Source of the DNA: CALROG01 sp943369755
GTDB taxonomy: Bacteria; Pseudomonadota; Gammaproteobacteria; Burkholderiales; Burkholderiaceae_C
DNA: 64,000 bases
Assembly (NCBI GenBank): GCA_943369755.1
Contig: CALROG020000003.1
Coordinates: 1 to 64,000 of the forward strand
Direction of reading: 5' to 3'
Shown: in pieces, positions 8,396 through 19,351 of the stretch
Layout: the number at the start of each line of letters is the position of its first letter
How positions within the stretch are numbered: position 1 is the stretch's first letter
The notes under the pieces: model-generated
Told to the model about the DNA's origin: nothing
What the model saw: the letters and a program-made list of their open reading frames with translations, nothing else
Databases searched by the model: none
Position numbers and translations under genes: made by a program

Positions 8396-8436
8396 AAGCC
8401 CCTGATTTGCGCGAAAGCGCGGTCAGGGGCTTTTTT
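8396..8436 (+). terminator. Intrinsic terminator in the leader, 18 bases before the hydrolase start
   Basis: AAGCCCCTGA (8396-8405) pairs with TCAGGGGCTT (8423-8432). Inside, GCGC pairs with GCGC around a GAAA tetraloop. The run TTTTTT follows at 8431-8436. It sits between the promoter and the first gene of the operon, so unless overridden it would block expression. This is the arrangement known for the amiE leader of Pseudomonas aeruginosa. Confidence 0.85.
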
Positions 8437-8453
8437 GTTTTTGGAGTTTGGAA

Positions 8454-9350
8454 ATGTCGATTGAAAAGCCAGCGCCCGGCGCGGACGGTTTCCCGGACAT
8501 CACGGTCGCGGCCATCCAGATAGCGCCCGAGGTGGGCGAGAAGGCGCGCAACCTCGCCCGCTCGCTGCAATGCATCGCGCAGGCGGCGCAGCAGGGCGCG
8601 CAAATCATCGTGCTGCCCGAGCTGTGCAACACGGGCTACGTGTTCCGCAGCCGGCAGGAAGCGTTCTCGCTGGCCGAGGCAATCCCCGGTGGCGAAAGCA
8701 CCCAGGCCTGGGCCGATGCGGCCCGTAAGCACAGCGTCCACATCGTGGCCGGCCTGGCCGAGCGTGCAGGCAACCGCCTGTACAACGCCGCCGTTACCAT
8801 CGGCCCGCAAGGCCACCTCGGCACCTACCGCAAATTGCACCTGTGGGGCGACGAGCACCTGTTTTTCGAGTCAGGCGACCTCGGCCTGCCGGTGGTGCAT
8901 ACCGAACTGGGCCGCCTCGCATCGGTCATCTGCTACGACGGCTGGTTCCCCGAGGTTTATCGTCTGCTCGCGGTGCAGGGCGCGGACATTGTCTGCATGC
9001 CCACCAACTGGGTGCCCATGCCGGGCCAGCTGCCCGGCAAGCCCGCGATGGCCAACACGCTGGCGATGGCCAATGCCCATAGCAACGGCTTGAACATCGT
9101 CTGCGCCAACCGCATTGGTACCGAGCGCGGCCAGCCCTTTATCGGTCAGAGCCTGATCGTGGGCGCTGACGGATGGCCGCTGGCCGGGCCCGCAAGCATT
9201 GACAGCGAGGAAATCCTCTGCGCGCGGATCAACATTCGCCGCTCGCGCCTCACAAGACACCACAACGCTTTCAACGACGTCATTCGCGACCGGCGCGACG
9301 ATGTCTACGACACCATGCTGGGCACCGGGTGGCCTCTGCCCAGGCATTGA
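8454..9350 (+). CDS. Nitrilase-superfamily carbon-nitrogen hydrolase
   Basis: This 298-residue enzyme has the Glu-Lys-Cys triad of the nitrilase superfamily: Glu in LPELCNTGY, Lys in YRKLHLWGDE and Cys in SVICYDGWFPE. These enzymes hydrolyse amides, nitriles or N-carbamoyl compounds to the acid and ammonia. The start is ATG 8454, preceded by GGAG at 8443-8446; an in-frame TTG at 8448 is too close to that site. As first gene of an AmiR-controlled operon with its own transporter, it takes the place of aliphatic amidase AmiE. Amide hydrolysis is likely; the exact substrate is not readable. Confidence 0.85.
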   Translation: MSIEKPAPGADGFPDITVAAIQIAPEVGEKARNLARSLQCIAQAAQQGAQIIVLPELCNTGYVFRSRQEAFSLAEAIPGGESTQAWADAARKHSVHIVAGLAERAGNRLYNAAVTIGPQGHLGTYRKLHLWGDEHLFFESGDLGLPVVHTELGRLASVICYDGWFPEVYRLLAVQGADIVCMPTNWVPMPGQLPGKPAMANTLAMANAHSNGLNIVCANRIGTERGQPFIGQSLIVGADGWPLAGPASIDSEEILCARINIRRSRLTRHHNAFNDVIRDRRDDVYDTMLGTGWPLPRH

Positions 9351-9401
9351 AACTTCCGCCACCTCCAACCTTCCTCCCCACTTAACCCAGGAGCTTTCAC
9401 C

Positions 9402-10565
9402 ATGAGAAGTCTTTGCAAAACAGCCGTCCGGTCCTGCGTAGCCCTTGCCGCGCTGATGGCCTTCACCGCGCACGCCGCTGACCCCATCAAGATCGGCGTG
9501 GCGGTGGGTCTGTCCGGTGCCAACAGCGTGATTGCACCTGCGGTGGTGCAATCCTCGCAACTTGCGGTGGATGAAATCAACCAGGCCGGGGGCATCCTGG
9601 GCCGCAAGGTGGAGCTCGAGATCGTCGATGACGCCTCCGGCGCCGTCGGCGCGCAGAAAGCCTTCGACACGCTGATCTTCCAGAAGAAGGTGAGCGCCAT
9701 CATTGCCATGGAAACCAGCGCGGCGCGCAATGCCGCGCTGCCCATCGTCTCGCGTGGCAAAGTGCCCTACATCTACACCTCGTTCTACGAAGGGCGCTCC
9801 TGCAACAACTACATGTACGTCAACGGCTGGGTGCCCGAGCAGCAGGTCGCGCCTGTCGTTGATTTCTTCGTCAAGACCAAGGCGGCCAAAACCTTTTTCC
9901 TGGTGGGCAGCGACTATTCCTTCGGGCGCGGCATGCTGGAGTTCACCTCGAAGTACATCCAGCAGTCGGGCGGGAAGGTGGTGGGCGAGGAATACCTGCC
10001 GATTGACGGCAGCGACTGGACGGCGGTGGTCTCCAAGATCCGCGCGATCAAGCCCGATGCGCTCATCAGCGCCACTGCAGGTGGGGCACCCAATGTTTCG
10101 CTGGCAAAGCAGCTCAAGGCAGCCGGTCTGACGGTGCCTTACGGCAATCTGGCCATCGACGAAGGGACGGCCAAGTCCATGGGTGATGCTGCGACGGGCC
10201 AGTACCTGACGGCGTCGTACCTCACCGGCATCGATACCCCGGAAAACCAGGGCTTCCTCAAGCGGATGATGGCCAGGTTCGGCGCAGACCTGAAAGCCCC
10301 GAATGAACTTTCGGTACCGCAGTACGAAGCATTCTTCCTTTACAAGGCGGCCGTTGAGAAGGCAAAGTCCACGGATTCGGACAAGGTCGTCAAGGCTCTG
10401 GGCGAAGCCAGCTTTACAGGCCCGCGCGGCACAGTGCAGATGAACAAGAGCCGCCACACGCCCCTATCGATGCGACTGGGTCAAGTGCGCTCGGACGGAT
10501 CGATCCGCATCCTGGAGACGTATGCCAAGGTGGACCCGGGCGCGCAGTGCCCGAACATCAAGTAA
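9402..10565 (+). CDS. ABC transporter periplasmic substrate-binding protein (amide/amino acid type)
   Basis: This 387-residue LivK/AmiC-type periplasmic binding protein has a signal peptide (residues 1-25, cleaved after AHA). The family start PIKIGVAVGLSG, then LAVDEINQAGGILGRKVEL and the SFYEGRSCNNYMY region follow. The SFYEG motif is shared with the AmiC homologue encoded in the same operon, which suggests a similar ligand, probably a small amide. A ribosome site (ccaggag) precedes ATG 9402. It feeds the permeases and ATPases that follow. Confidence 0.85.
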   Translation: MRSLCKTAVRSCVALAALMAFTAHAADPIKIGVAVGLSGANSVIAPAVVQSSQLAVDEINQAGGILGRKVELEIVDDASGAVGAQKAFDTLIFQKKVSAIIAMETSAARNAALPIVSRGKVPYIYTSFYEGRSCNNYMYVNGWVPEQQVAPVVDFFVKTKAAKTFFLVGSDYSFGRGMLEFTSKYIQQSGGKVVGEEYLPIDGSDWTAVVSKIRAIKPDALISATAGGAPNVSLAKQLKAAGLTVPYGNLAIDEGTAKSMGDAATGQYLTASYLTGIDTPENQGFLKRMMARFGADLKAPNELSVPQYEAFFLYKAAVEKAKSTDSDKVVKALGEASFTGPRGTVQMNKSRHTPLSMRLGQVRSDGSIRILETYAKVDPGAQCPNIK

Positions 10566-10600
10566 AGAAGCATGAACAGCATGGTCAACTGGAGAAATGA

Positions 10601-11426
10601 ATGGCGCTGCTACTGGACTTGCTGACGACGGCGGCCATGCTGTTTATCGTGACGGCCGGGCTGATGATCGTTTTTGGGGTGATGAAAATTGTCAACTTCG
10701 CGCACGGCGCATTGCTGACCCTGGGTGGCTATGTGTCGTTCGCCATCACGCAGTTGGGCCTGGACCCCTGGTGGGGCTGGCCGCTGTCGATCGCGTGTGG
10801 CGCGGTCGTCGGCATGGTGGTGGAGTTGCTGATCGTGCGCCCGCTGTACAAACGGCCGCTCGATGCCATCCTGGCAACCTGGGGCCTGGGCATCGTGATT
10901 GGGCAGCTGATCGTGATGGGCTTCGGGCGCGATATCAAGTTCGCGGCCACGCCGTTGCAGGGAACCTGGGCCATCGGCGGCATTGAGTATTCGGCCTATC
11001 GCCTGCTGCTGGTGCCGCTGGCCCTGGTGATCTGCGCCGCGCTGTACGCCACGCTCAATGGCACTCGCTTCGGCGTGAAAACGCGGGCGGTGATCATGAA
11101 CGAGGAGCTCGCCAGCAGCCTGGGCATCAACTCCAGCCTGGTGCGTTTCGTCACCTTCAGCCTGGGTTCCGCGCTGGGTACGCTGGCCGGCACCGTGATC
11201 ACGCCGTTGTCCAGCCTCGACCCGATGATGGGTGTGCCCTGGCTGGTGAGCGCGTTCATGCTCGTCATGGTATCGGGCCACTCGGTAGCCAGCCTGCTGC
11301 TCACCTGCGTCGTCTTCGGTGCCTGCCAGGTCCTTGTCAGCACCTATGCCAGCCCGGTGCTCGGCGGCCTCACCATCGCGCTGCTCGCCGCCGTGACATT
11401 GCGCATCCGCCCCAAAGGTTTTTCCC

Positions 11427-11434
<8 letters not shown>
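10601..11434 (+). CDS. ABC transporter permease, LivH family
   Basis: The 277-residue product is a multi-spanning inner-membrane permease of the LivH type. It shows the typical GLMIVFGVMKIVNFAHGALL segment near the N terminus and ASSLGINSSLVR in the coupling region. It would form a heterodimer with the LivM half of the next protein. The next gene starts inside its end (8-base overlap at 11427), which indicates coupled translation. Confidence 0.85.
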
Positions 11435-13243
<1,809 letters not shown>

Positions 13244-13247
<4 letters not shown>

Positions 13248-13948
13248 AGCCGGCATTGCAGGTCAGCGGGCTGACAAGCGGCTACAAGTCGTCGGTGGTG
13301 TTGCGCGATCTTTCGCTTATCGTAGGTGCGGGTGAGGCGCTGGCCCTGCTCGGCAAGAACGGCATGGGCAAGTCCACGCTGCTCAAATCCATCATGGGAT
13401 TTTTGCCCAAACGCCAGGGCACGGTGCGGCTGCACGCGCATGACATCTCACGCATGGCGCCGCACCGCATCTGCCGCGCGGGCGTGGGCTATGCGGCGCA
13501 GGAGCAGGCTCTGTTCGCCGACCTCAGCGTGCGCGATAACCTGTCACTGGGGCTTGAATCCGACAAAGTGTTCGACGAGCGCTTCCAGCCGCTTCAGGCC
13601 CTGTTCCCGGTGTTCACGAGCCGGCTTACTCAGTACGCGGGGACCCTGTCCGGTGGCGAGCAGAAAATGCTGCTGGTGGCGCGCACGCTGATGTCGCACG
13701 CTGACGTCATGCTGTTCGACGAGATCACCGAGGGCTTGCAGCCCAGCGTGATCGAGGCGATAGCCGAGGCACTGAAATGGGAAAGAAAGCAGCGCGGCAC
13801 CGCGATGCTCATCGTCGAACAGAACGTGGCTTTTGCGCTGGATGTGGCGGACCGCTACCTGGTTCTCAAGCAGGGCGAGGTGATCGACGAGGGCAGTTCG
13901 CGTAGCGATCTGGCCAGCCGCAGGGTTCTTGAACACCTGAGGGTCTAG
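13244..13948 (+). CDS. ABC transporter ATP-binding protein, LivF family
   Basis: This 234-residue ATPase has Walker A LLGKNGMGKSTLLKS, signature LSGGEQKMLLVARTLM and Walker B VMLFDEITEGLQP, with a late VEQNVAFAL switch. Its ATG overlaps the stop of the LivM–LivG fusion (ATGA, 13244-13247). It pairs with the LivG domain to power uptake through the two permeases. Confidence 0.9.
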
Positions 13949-13950
13949 CA

Positions 13951-14952
13951 ATGCATGAAGACGCCTTGGGCGTGCTGCCGCTGTGTCAGCTGATTGCCAC
14001 CGGTGGCACCATCGCCATGAAGCTGGACCCGGCCACGGGCGCTGCAGTCCCGGCCCTGACGGGCGCCGATCTGCTGGCCGCCGTACCCGGCCTGGACAGC
14101 CTGGCGGCGGTGAACCTGTTGAACCTGTCGAACGTGCCGTCGGGCTATATGGATGCGGCCCGCTGGATGAGCCTCAGGCGCGCGGTTGACCATGCGCTGG
14201 TCCGTCCCGCTGTCGAGGGGGTGGTGATATCGCATGGCACCGACACGCTGGAAGAAACGGCCTGGTTTTTGGACCAGACGGTGCAAAGCGGAAAGCCCGT
14301 GGTGCTGGTGGGGGCGCAGCGCAATGCGTCCGAGCCGGATTTTGACGGGCCGCGCAACCTCTTGGCGGGTATCCGAACCTGCATCTCACCGGCTGCGCGC
14401 GGCCATGGGGTGCTCGTGGTGATGAACGACCAGATCAGCGCAGCCCGCCACGCACGCAAGGCGCACACCACGGCGATCGAAGCCTTCGAACCAGGAGAGG
14501 CGGGCTTCCTGGGCGTGGTCGATGCAGGGCAGGTGATTTTTTTCCGGCAGTCCGGGCCGCGCTCCTGCATCCCGCTGCGCTCAGAGTTGCTGCCGCGGGT
14601 GGACATCGTGCCCATGTACGCAGGCGCCGACGGGCTGCAGGTGGACGCCGCTGTACAGAATGGTGCCGAAGGCATCATCATTGAGGCACTGGGACTCGGG
14701 AACGTGAATATTGAGATGTACAACGCCATCGTTCGCGCCATCGCAGCCAAAGTGACGGTGGTTATCACGTCGCGTACCGGTCATGGGCGGGTGCGGCCGC
14801 TGTATGGCTTTACGGGCGGGGGCCACAGCCTGCGACAGGCCGGCGCCTTGTTCGCCGGGTCGCTTAGCGCGCAAAAAGCACGCATTTCCACCATGCTGGC
14901 GCTGCAGGCGGCGATGTCGCCGCAGGAGATCCAATTGCTGTTCGACCACTAG
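13951..14952 (+). CDS. L-asparaginase family amidohydrolase
   Basis: A 333-residue enzyme of the bacterial asparaginase/glutaminase family. Both threonine motifs are present: IATGGTIAM near residue 18 and SHGTDTLEETAWF near 92. A Lys in ARKAHTTAIEAF completes the expected triad. It hydrolyses asparagine or a related amide to the acid and ammonia. No signal peptide is visible, so it should be cytoplasmic. It follows livF by two bases inside the amide operon and therefore probably acts on a product or companion of the transported amide. True substrate is unknown. Confidence 0.85.
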   Translation: MHEDALGVLPLCQLIATGGTIAMKLDPATGAAVPALTGADLLAAVPGLDSLAAVNLLNLSNVPSGYMDAARWMSLRRAVDHALVRPAVEGVVISHGTDTLEETAWFLDQTVQSGKPVVLVGAQRNASEPDFDGPRNLLAGIRTCISPAARGHGVLVVMNDQISAARHARKAHTTAIEAFEPGEAGFLGVVDAGQVIFFRQSGPRSCIPLRSELLPRVDIVPMYAGADGLQVDAAVQNGAEGIIIEALGLGNVNIEMYNAIVRAIAAKVTVVITSRTGHGRVRPLYGFTGGGHSLRQAGALFAGSLSAQKARISTMLALQAAMSPQEIQLLFDH

Positions 14953-14964
14953 GGCTGCCGCTTC

Positions 14965-16116
14965 ATGGAACCGTTGTCGTCATTTCCCCCTGTCGAAACC
15001 GGCTGGCGCGTGGGCGTGCTGTTCTCGCGCTCGGGGGCCACAAGCGTGACCGAGTCGGAACATTTTTTCGGTACTGCCCTGGCCATCGAGGAAATCAATG
15101 CCGCAGGCGGCGTGCTCGACCGGCCGCTGGTGCCCACGGCCTACGACCCCAAGGGCGACTCTGACGAATACCGGCGCCTGGCCACCCGGCTGCTGATCGA
15201 CGACGAAATCAACGTCATCTTCGGCTGCTCGCGGTCGTCCAGTCGAAAAGCCGTGTTGCCGGTGGTCGAGCGCAACAACGCGCTGCTCTGGTATTGCTCT
15301 TTCTACGAGGGATTCGAGTACTCGCCCAACGTAATCTATACCGGTGCCGTGCCCAACCAGAACAGTGTGCAGCTGGCGGCTTACTTGCTGCAAAGCCGCG
15401 GCAAGCGGCTTTTTCTTTTGGGGGCGGACTATATCTACCCGCGCGAATCGAACCGCATCATGCGCGACGTGGTCGAGCAGTACGGCGGTGAAATCCTGGA
15501 CGAGCTCTACCTGCCGTTGGAAGCCGGCAGGGACGAACTGCTGGAGGTCATCCGCGCGATCCTTGAAGCCCAGCCCGACGTAGTGTTTTCCACGCTCGTG
15601 GGCCAGTCGGCTCGCCTGTTCTACCAGTTGTACTGCGACAACGGGATCGATCCGCGCAAGACGCCGATCGCCAGCCTGTCGATGACCGAGGAGGAAATCC
15701 GCCTGATTGGCGCGCCGCTGTGCGAAGGCCACATCACCGCAGCCACCTACTTCTCGTCGCTCAAGAACGAGAGCAACGCGCGCTTTAGGGCGCTTTGGGC
15801 CCAGCGATTCGGCGACAAGCCCACCAGCACCTGGTCGGAGGTCGCGTATTCGCAGGTTCACCTGTTCGCCCGGGCGCTGCAGCGAACCGGCAGCATGGAC
15901 AGACGCAAGCTGGTAGAAGCCGTGCGTGGCGTGCAGTTCGACTCGCCCGAGGGCGTGATCACGGTGGACCCCGAGAACAACCACTGCGCATTGACGCCGC
16001 GTATCGGCGTGTGCCGCAGCGACGGCGAATTTGATGTGGTCTGGGAGGCAGCCGGCCCGGTCAAGCCCGATCCCTACCTGACAACCTTCGGCTTTACGGA
16101 GTTCTGGCTGCGGTAG
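14965..16116 (+). CDS. amiC: AmiC-type amide sensor (negative regulator of AmiR)
   Basis: The 383-residue protein is a cytoplasmic periplasmic-binding-fold protein without signal peptide. It closely resembles P. aeruginosa AmiC: RKAVLPVVERNNALLWYCS, YEGFEYSPNVIYTGAVPNQN, GADYIYPRESN, then ENNHCALTPRIG and KPDPYLTTFGF at the end. AmiC binds AmiR and holds it inactive until an amide ligand is present. It precedes amiR by 17 bases, as in Pseudomonas. The ligand of this homologue is not known. Confidence 0.9.
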   Translation: MEPLSSFPPVETGWRVGVLFSRSGATSVTESEHFFGTALAIEEINAAGGVLDRPLVPTAYDPKGDSDEYRRLATRLLIDDEINVIFGCSRSSSRKAVLPVVERNNALLWYCSFYEGFEYSPNVIYTGAVPNQNSVQLAAYLLQSRGKRLFLLGADYIYPRESNRIMRDVVEQYGGEILDELYLPLEAGRDELLEVIRAILEAQPDVVFSTLVGQSARLFYQLYCDNGIDPRKTPIASLSMTEEEIRLIGAPLCEGHITAATYFSSLKNESNARFRALWAQRFGDKPTSTWSEVAYSQVHLFARALQRTGSMDRRKLVEAVRGVQFDSPEGVITVDPENNHCALTPRIGVCRSDGEFDVVWEAAGPVKPDPYLTTFGFTEFWLR

Positions 16117-16133
16117 ACCGCTCTGGCAAAGTC

Positions 16134-16769
16134 ATGAGCTCCAGCCTTCGCCGCCTCTACGAAGACCTGCGCAGCATCTGCGTGGCGGTGATCTACCCGC
16201 CGGGCGAAGACCGCGACGTGGTGGTGCAACACTTGCAGCGCATCGGCTGCCGGCTCAAGGTGATATGGCCGTTCCCGGCTGAGCCGCCCAAGGACGCGCA
16301 GGTAATCTTTTTTCGCGTGGCGCAAGAACTCGAAGGCAACTCCAGCTGGTCAGCCACGGCTGTGAACGCGGCGCTGGTGGCCCTGTCGGACTACGAGAGC
16401 CCCACCACGCTCAAACTGTTGCTGGACACGCATGCTCACGGCGTCATCACCAAGCCGTTCCGCTCGGCCGGCATCTTCAGCACCCTGGTGCTGGCGCGTT
16501 CCTCGCACAGCTTCCAGGAGCGCCAGCAGGGCAAGATCGAGAAGCTCGAAGCCACGATGAAGTCGCGCCGCCAGATCGAGAAGGCCGTGCGCGTGCTCAG
16601 CGAAAGCCAAAACATGACCGAGACCCAGGCCTACGAGCACATGCGCACCAAGGCCACCAGCCTGCGTGTGACGGTGGGCGAGGTGGCCGTGATGGTGAGC
16701 GAGGCGCATGAGGCGATGGAGCGTTTAGGCATGGCCGGCATGAGGCCGTCATCCAAATCACCAAAATGA
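16134..16769 (+). CDS. amiR: AmiR-type ANTAR antitermination regulator
   Basis: This 211-residue protein has a degenerate receiver domain lacking the usual phospho-acceptor pocket (VAVIYPPGEDRDVVVQHLQR), a region ALSDYESPTTLKLL like AmiR, a coiled coil around residues 130-150, and an ANTAR domain (RRQIEKAVRVLSESQNMTE ... AYEHMRTKATSLR, about 145-195). ANTAR domains bind leader RNA and prevent terminator formation. The terminator ahead of the hydrolase gene (8396-8436) is the obvious target, which makes the operon autoregulated. Confidence 0.9.
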   Translation: MSSSLRRLYEDLRSICVAVIYPPGEDRDVVVQHLQRIGCRLKVIWPFPAEPPKDAQVIFFRVAQELEGNSSWSATAVNAALVALSDYESPTTLKLLLDTHAHGVITKPFRSAGIFSTLVLARSSHSFQERQQGKIEKLEATMKSRRQIEKAVRVLSESQNMTETQAYEHMRTKATSLRVTVGEVAVMVSEAHEAMERLGMAGMRPSSKSPK

Positions 16770-16810
16770 AGGCGTTCCCTCGTTATGCTCTGGCTGAGTT
16801 TCTTCCCACA

Positions 16811-16840
16811 CTCCCGCTTTTGGTCGAAAGCAGTCAAGCA
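16811..16840. repeat. Dispersed repeat B
   Basis: Contains cccgcttttggtcgaaagca, a variant of the tgctttcggccgaaagcggac element. It lies between amiR and the GST-like gene. The 240-base gap holds no other clear feature. Confidence 0.5.
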
Positions 16841-17011
16841 TCCGCGCGCCCGGCAGGCCGTTTTCGGACCGCAGGCGGCGCGGAATGTGTTTCAGTAGAA
16901 ACTGAAATGCATGCAGTGGGGGCGGCTTCCGGCCACGAGCGGCCGTCGTGGTGCCGGGCGGCCAATCGCCATTGAGCAAGGCCCGGCACGCACACCTGCC
17001 AGAATCCTGGA

Positions 17012-17701
17012 ATGCTGTCGGATACGAATGTGACCAGGATGATCCCGTCCACCCTGCATGAGCTGCCGCCGATTCAGCGCCCACTGCTGTTCACCTACCG
17101 CCGGTGCCCTTACGCGATGCGCGCCCGCATGGCGCTGCTGCAGGCGGGGATCGACTTCGACGCACATGAGATCTCGCTGCGTGACAAGCCTTCGGAGATG
17201 CTGCGCATGTCCCCCAAAGGAACCGTGCCGGTTTTGGTCCTGCCAGACCAGAGCGTTGTCGACCAGAGTCTGGACATCATGCGGTGGGCATTCCAGGGAG
17301 CGGACCCCGGCGGCTGGTGGGGACGCGCGCAATCCGACCATTGCCTTGAACTGGTGGGCCTTAACGATGGGCCCTTCAAGCAGCACCTTGATGGATACAA
17401 GTACGCCGAGCGCGACCCCCTGCACCCTCAGCCACAAGTCCATCGCGATCAAGCTGTGGCCTGCCTGTTGCAGCCACTCGACAAGCTACTGTGCGGTCAG
17501 CGATTTCTGGGGGGCAGCGAGCCCTGTGTGGCCGATCTCGCCATCTTTCCCTTCATTCGGCAATACCGCGCCGTGGACGCGCGATGGTTTGACAGCCAGG
17601 ACCTGCAGGCGACCAGGACGTGGCTGGGAGCTTGGCTGGAGAGCCAGCTGTTTCAGCGCTGCATGAGAAAGCTGACCACCGGGTCGACGCAGCGATTCTG
17701 A
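17012..17701 (+). CDS. Glutathione S-transferase-like protein
   Basis: The 229-residue protein has a thioredoxin-fold N-terminal half with a CPYAMRAR motif (near residue 33) and SPKGTVPVL, then a helical C-terminal half ending in CVADLAIFPFIRQY. This is the GST/glutaredoxin-like pattern; the Cys could be the glutathione-binding or catalytic residue. ATG 17012 gives 229 residues; ATG 17039 is an equally possible start. It has no operon partner and its substrate is unknown. Confidence 0.8.
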   Translation: MLSDTNVTRMIPSTLHELPPIQRPLLFTYRRCPYAMRARMALLQAGIDFDAHEISLRDKPSEMLRMSPKGTVPVLVLPDQSVVDQSLDIMRWAFQGADPGGWWGRAQSDHCLELVGLNDGPFKQHLDGYKYAERDPLHPQPQVHRDQAVACLLQPLDKLLCGQRFLGGSEPCVADLAIFPFIRQYRAVDARWFDSQDLQATRTWLGAWLESQLFQRCMRKLTTGSTQRF

Positions 17702-17704
17702 TCT

Positions 17705-17740
17705 GGATGTCTGCTTTGGGCTCGAAAGCTGCCATTGCTT
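17705..17740. repeat. Dispersed repeat B
   Basis: Core tgctttgggctcgaaagctg, directly after the GST-like gene stop at 17701. It lies between two convergent GST-type genes. Confidence 0.55.
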
Positions 17741-17770
17741 GCACGGGTGCCCGTGTGAAGTCTGGTTGCC

Positions 17771-18508
17771 CTAGCCTGCGGGCCTGTCCAGCTCCGGATA
17801 CCGCCGGAATATTCCTTCTTCGTTGAATGCAATGCGGCGCTCGCTTCGCAGGTACGCAGCCACGCGCGGCTGCGCGGCCACGCGGCCGTGCATGCCGACC
17901 ACCCGCGGTGCGCGCGAGAGCACACGCTCGGCCGCCAGGGGAAATGCATAGCGGAGGCCCTCGACCAGCTGGAACAGCGACAAGTCCGCATAGCTCATGC
18001 GATTGCCCACCAGCCAACGGTCGCCGGCCGGGTTCTGCGAAAGAATGCGCTCGAACCACTGCAGGAATTTCGGCATGCGCTCGTTGCAGAAGTTGGCGGC
18101 ACGCCGTAGCGCCTCGGCTTTCTGGTCTTCGTAGTACAGGCCGGGCGCGATGGGGTGATGCGTGTCGTGCGCCTCGGTCACCATGTCGGCGATGGTGAGC
18201 TGGATCTGCATCGTCCAGGCGCGCGCCTGCTCGCTGCGCGCCACCAGCTTCAGCACCGGTGCAAGGTACTGCAGGATGGCGGCGGTCTGGCCGATGACGA
18301 ACTCGCCGTCTTTGAGAAAGGGCGGCGCGAAGGGCGGCTGGCGCAGGCTGCGGTCGCCCAGCGTGCGCAGCAGGGCAGGCACTCCGCGGCCCGCATCCTC
18401 CGGGCCCCGCGCGACGTCCACATAAGGCGCGCCGGCCGCTTCAAGCGCCAGGCGGACAAATTCGCCGCGACCCGGGATCGTCGGCCAGTAGTGCAGTTCA
18501 TAGGTCAT
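17771..18508 (-). CDS. Glutathione S-transferase
   Basis: A 245-residue GST. It begins MTYELHYWPTIPGRGEFVRL, which is the Tyr-containing N-terminal strand–helix of sigma/alpha-like GSTs. QTAAILQYLA follows (glutathione gamma-Glu site), and the C-terminal helical domain carries MSYADLSLFQLV. ATG 18508 is chosen because it starts exactly at the family N terminus; the longer frame to 18793 only overlaps the next gene on the other strand. Substrate unknown. Confidence 0.85.
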   Translation of the reverse strand: MTYELHYWPTIPGRGEFVRLALEAAGAPYVDVARGPEDAGRGVPALLRTLGDRSLRQPPFAPPFLKDGEFVIGQTAAILQYLAPVLKLVARSEQARAWTMQIQLTIADMVTEAHDTHHPIAPGLYYEDQKAEALRRAANFCNERMPKFLQWFERILSQNPAGDRWLVGNRMSYADLSLFQLVEGLRYAFPLAAERVLSRAPRVVGMHGRVAAQPRVAAYLRSERRIAFNEEGIFRRYPELDRPAG

Positions 18509-18596
18509 TGCGCGACTGTAGTCACTTTGATGCCAGCCGGGCGAGGGCTCAAGAGGCTGACACGCCAGCGCCGATCGGTCGCGGCACAATGAGCAC

Positions 18597-19334
18597 ATGA
18601 AGCTCAACCGAGTCGTTTGCATTGCCATCGGGTCGGCGGCCCTGCTGACGGGTTTCAGCGCGCGAGGAGCCGACATGCAGGCAGTTGGCGACTTCGAGAT
18701 TGACAAGACCGAGACCACGACCGGCGAGTTCCGCCGCTTCGTCGAAGCGACCGGGACGGTCACCGCAGCCGAGCGGGCGGGCGGTGGCAGCACCTATGAA
18801 AACGGTTGGCAGCAGCGGCCAGGCTGGACCTGGCGCGCCCCATTCGGCACGCCAGCGGGGCCGCGCGAGCCGGCGGTGCACGTGACCTACGCGGAAGCCG
18901 AAGCATTCTGCCGCTGGGCGGGCAAGCGCCTGCCCACGGATGCCGAGTGGGGTGAGGCGGCCTACATGGAACGGCGCGCGCAGCCATCGGGCGGGTTCGT
19001 CACTGGCCGCCGCTATCCGTATCCAACCGGGGCCAGCCCCGTGGGCGCGAACTGCCTCGGTGATTGCGGCCCGGCCAAGACCGTCGCGCACGCGGTCACA
19101 ACCCGTGGCCGTGGGCATGCTGAAGTTGGCACCACCAGGGCGGGCGTGAACGGTCTCTACGACATGGGCGGCAATGCCTGGGAGTGGGTCGACAGCGGTG
19201 CCGGCGCAGACAAGCGCACGCGCGGCGGCTCCTGGTGGTACGGCGCGGCGCAGATGCGCGACGAACACCGGCAGGACAAGCCCGCCGACACGAGCGTCGT
19301 GTACATCGGCTTCCGCTGTGCCCGCAGCCGTTGA
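18597..19334 (+). CDS. Exported formylglycine-generating-enzyme-like protein
   Basis: This 245-residue protein has a signal peptide (residues 1-25, ending SARGA) and an FGE-sulfatase (SUMF1-like) fold: TTTGEFRRFVEAT, PAVHVTYAEAEAFCRWAGKRLPTDAEW in pieces, GLYDMGGNAWEWV and RGGSWWYG. True FGE enzymes use Cys residues after the GGSW motif; here GGSWWYGAAQMRDEH has none, so sulfatase activation is unlikely. Many family members are structural or binding proteins of unknown role. It precedes the Gre-like gene by 17 bases and may share its transcript. Confidence 0.8.
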   Translation: MKLNRVVCIAIGSAALLTGFSARGADMQAVGDFEIDKTETTTGEFRRFVEATGTVTAAERAGGGSTYENGWQQRPGWTWRAPFGTPAGPREPAVHVTYAEAEAFCRWAGKRLPTDAEWGEAAYMERRAQPSGGFVTGRRYPYPTGASPVGANCLGDCGPAKTVAHAVTTRGRGHAEVGTTRAGVNGLYDMGGNAWEWVDSGAGADKRTRGGSWWYGAAQMRDEHRQDKPADTSVVYIGFRCARSR

Positions 19335-19351
19335 AGTGCCGACCTTTCGTC

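Noticed and set aside
8448..8453. TTG as start of the nitrilase-family gene
   Set aside because: It is only two bases from the GGAG ribosome site; ATG 8454 has proper spacing.
8871..10457. 528-codon antisense frame over the nitrilase and binding-protein genes
   Set aside because: Both sense genes have clear family motifs; the antisense translation has none.
19184..19351. Longer N terminus for the Gre-like protein
   Set aside because: It overlaps the FGE-like gene in another frame and is Arg-rich; the ATG at 19352 starts a plausible helix.
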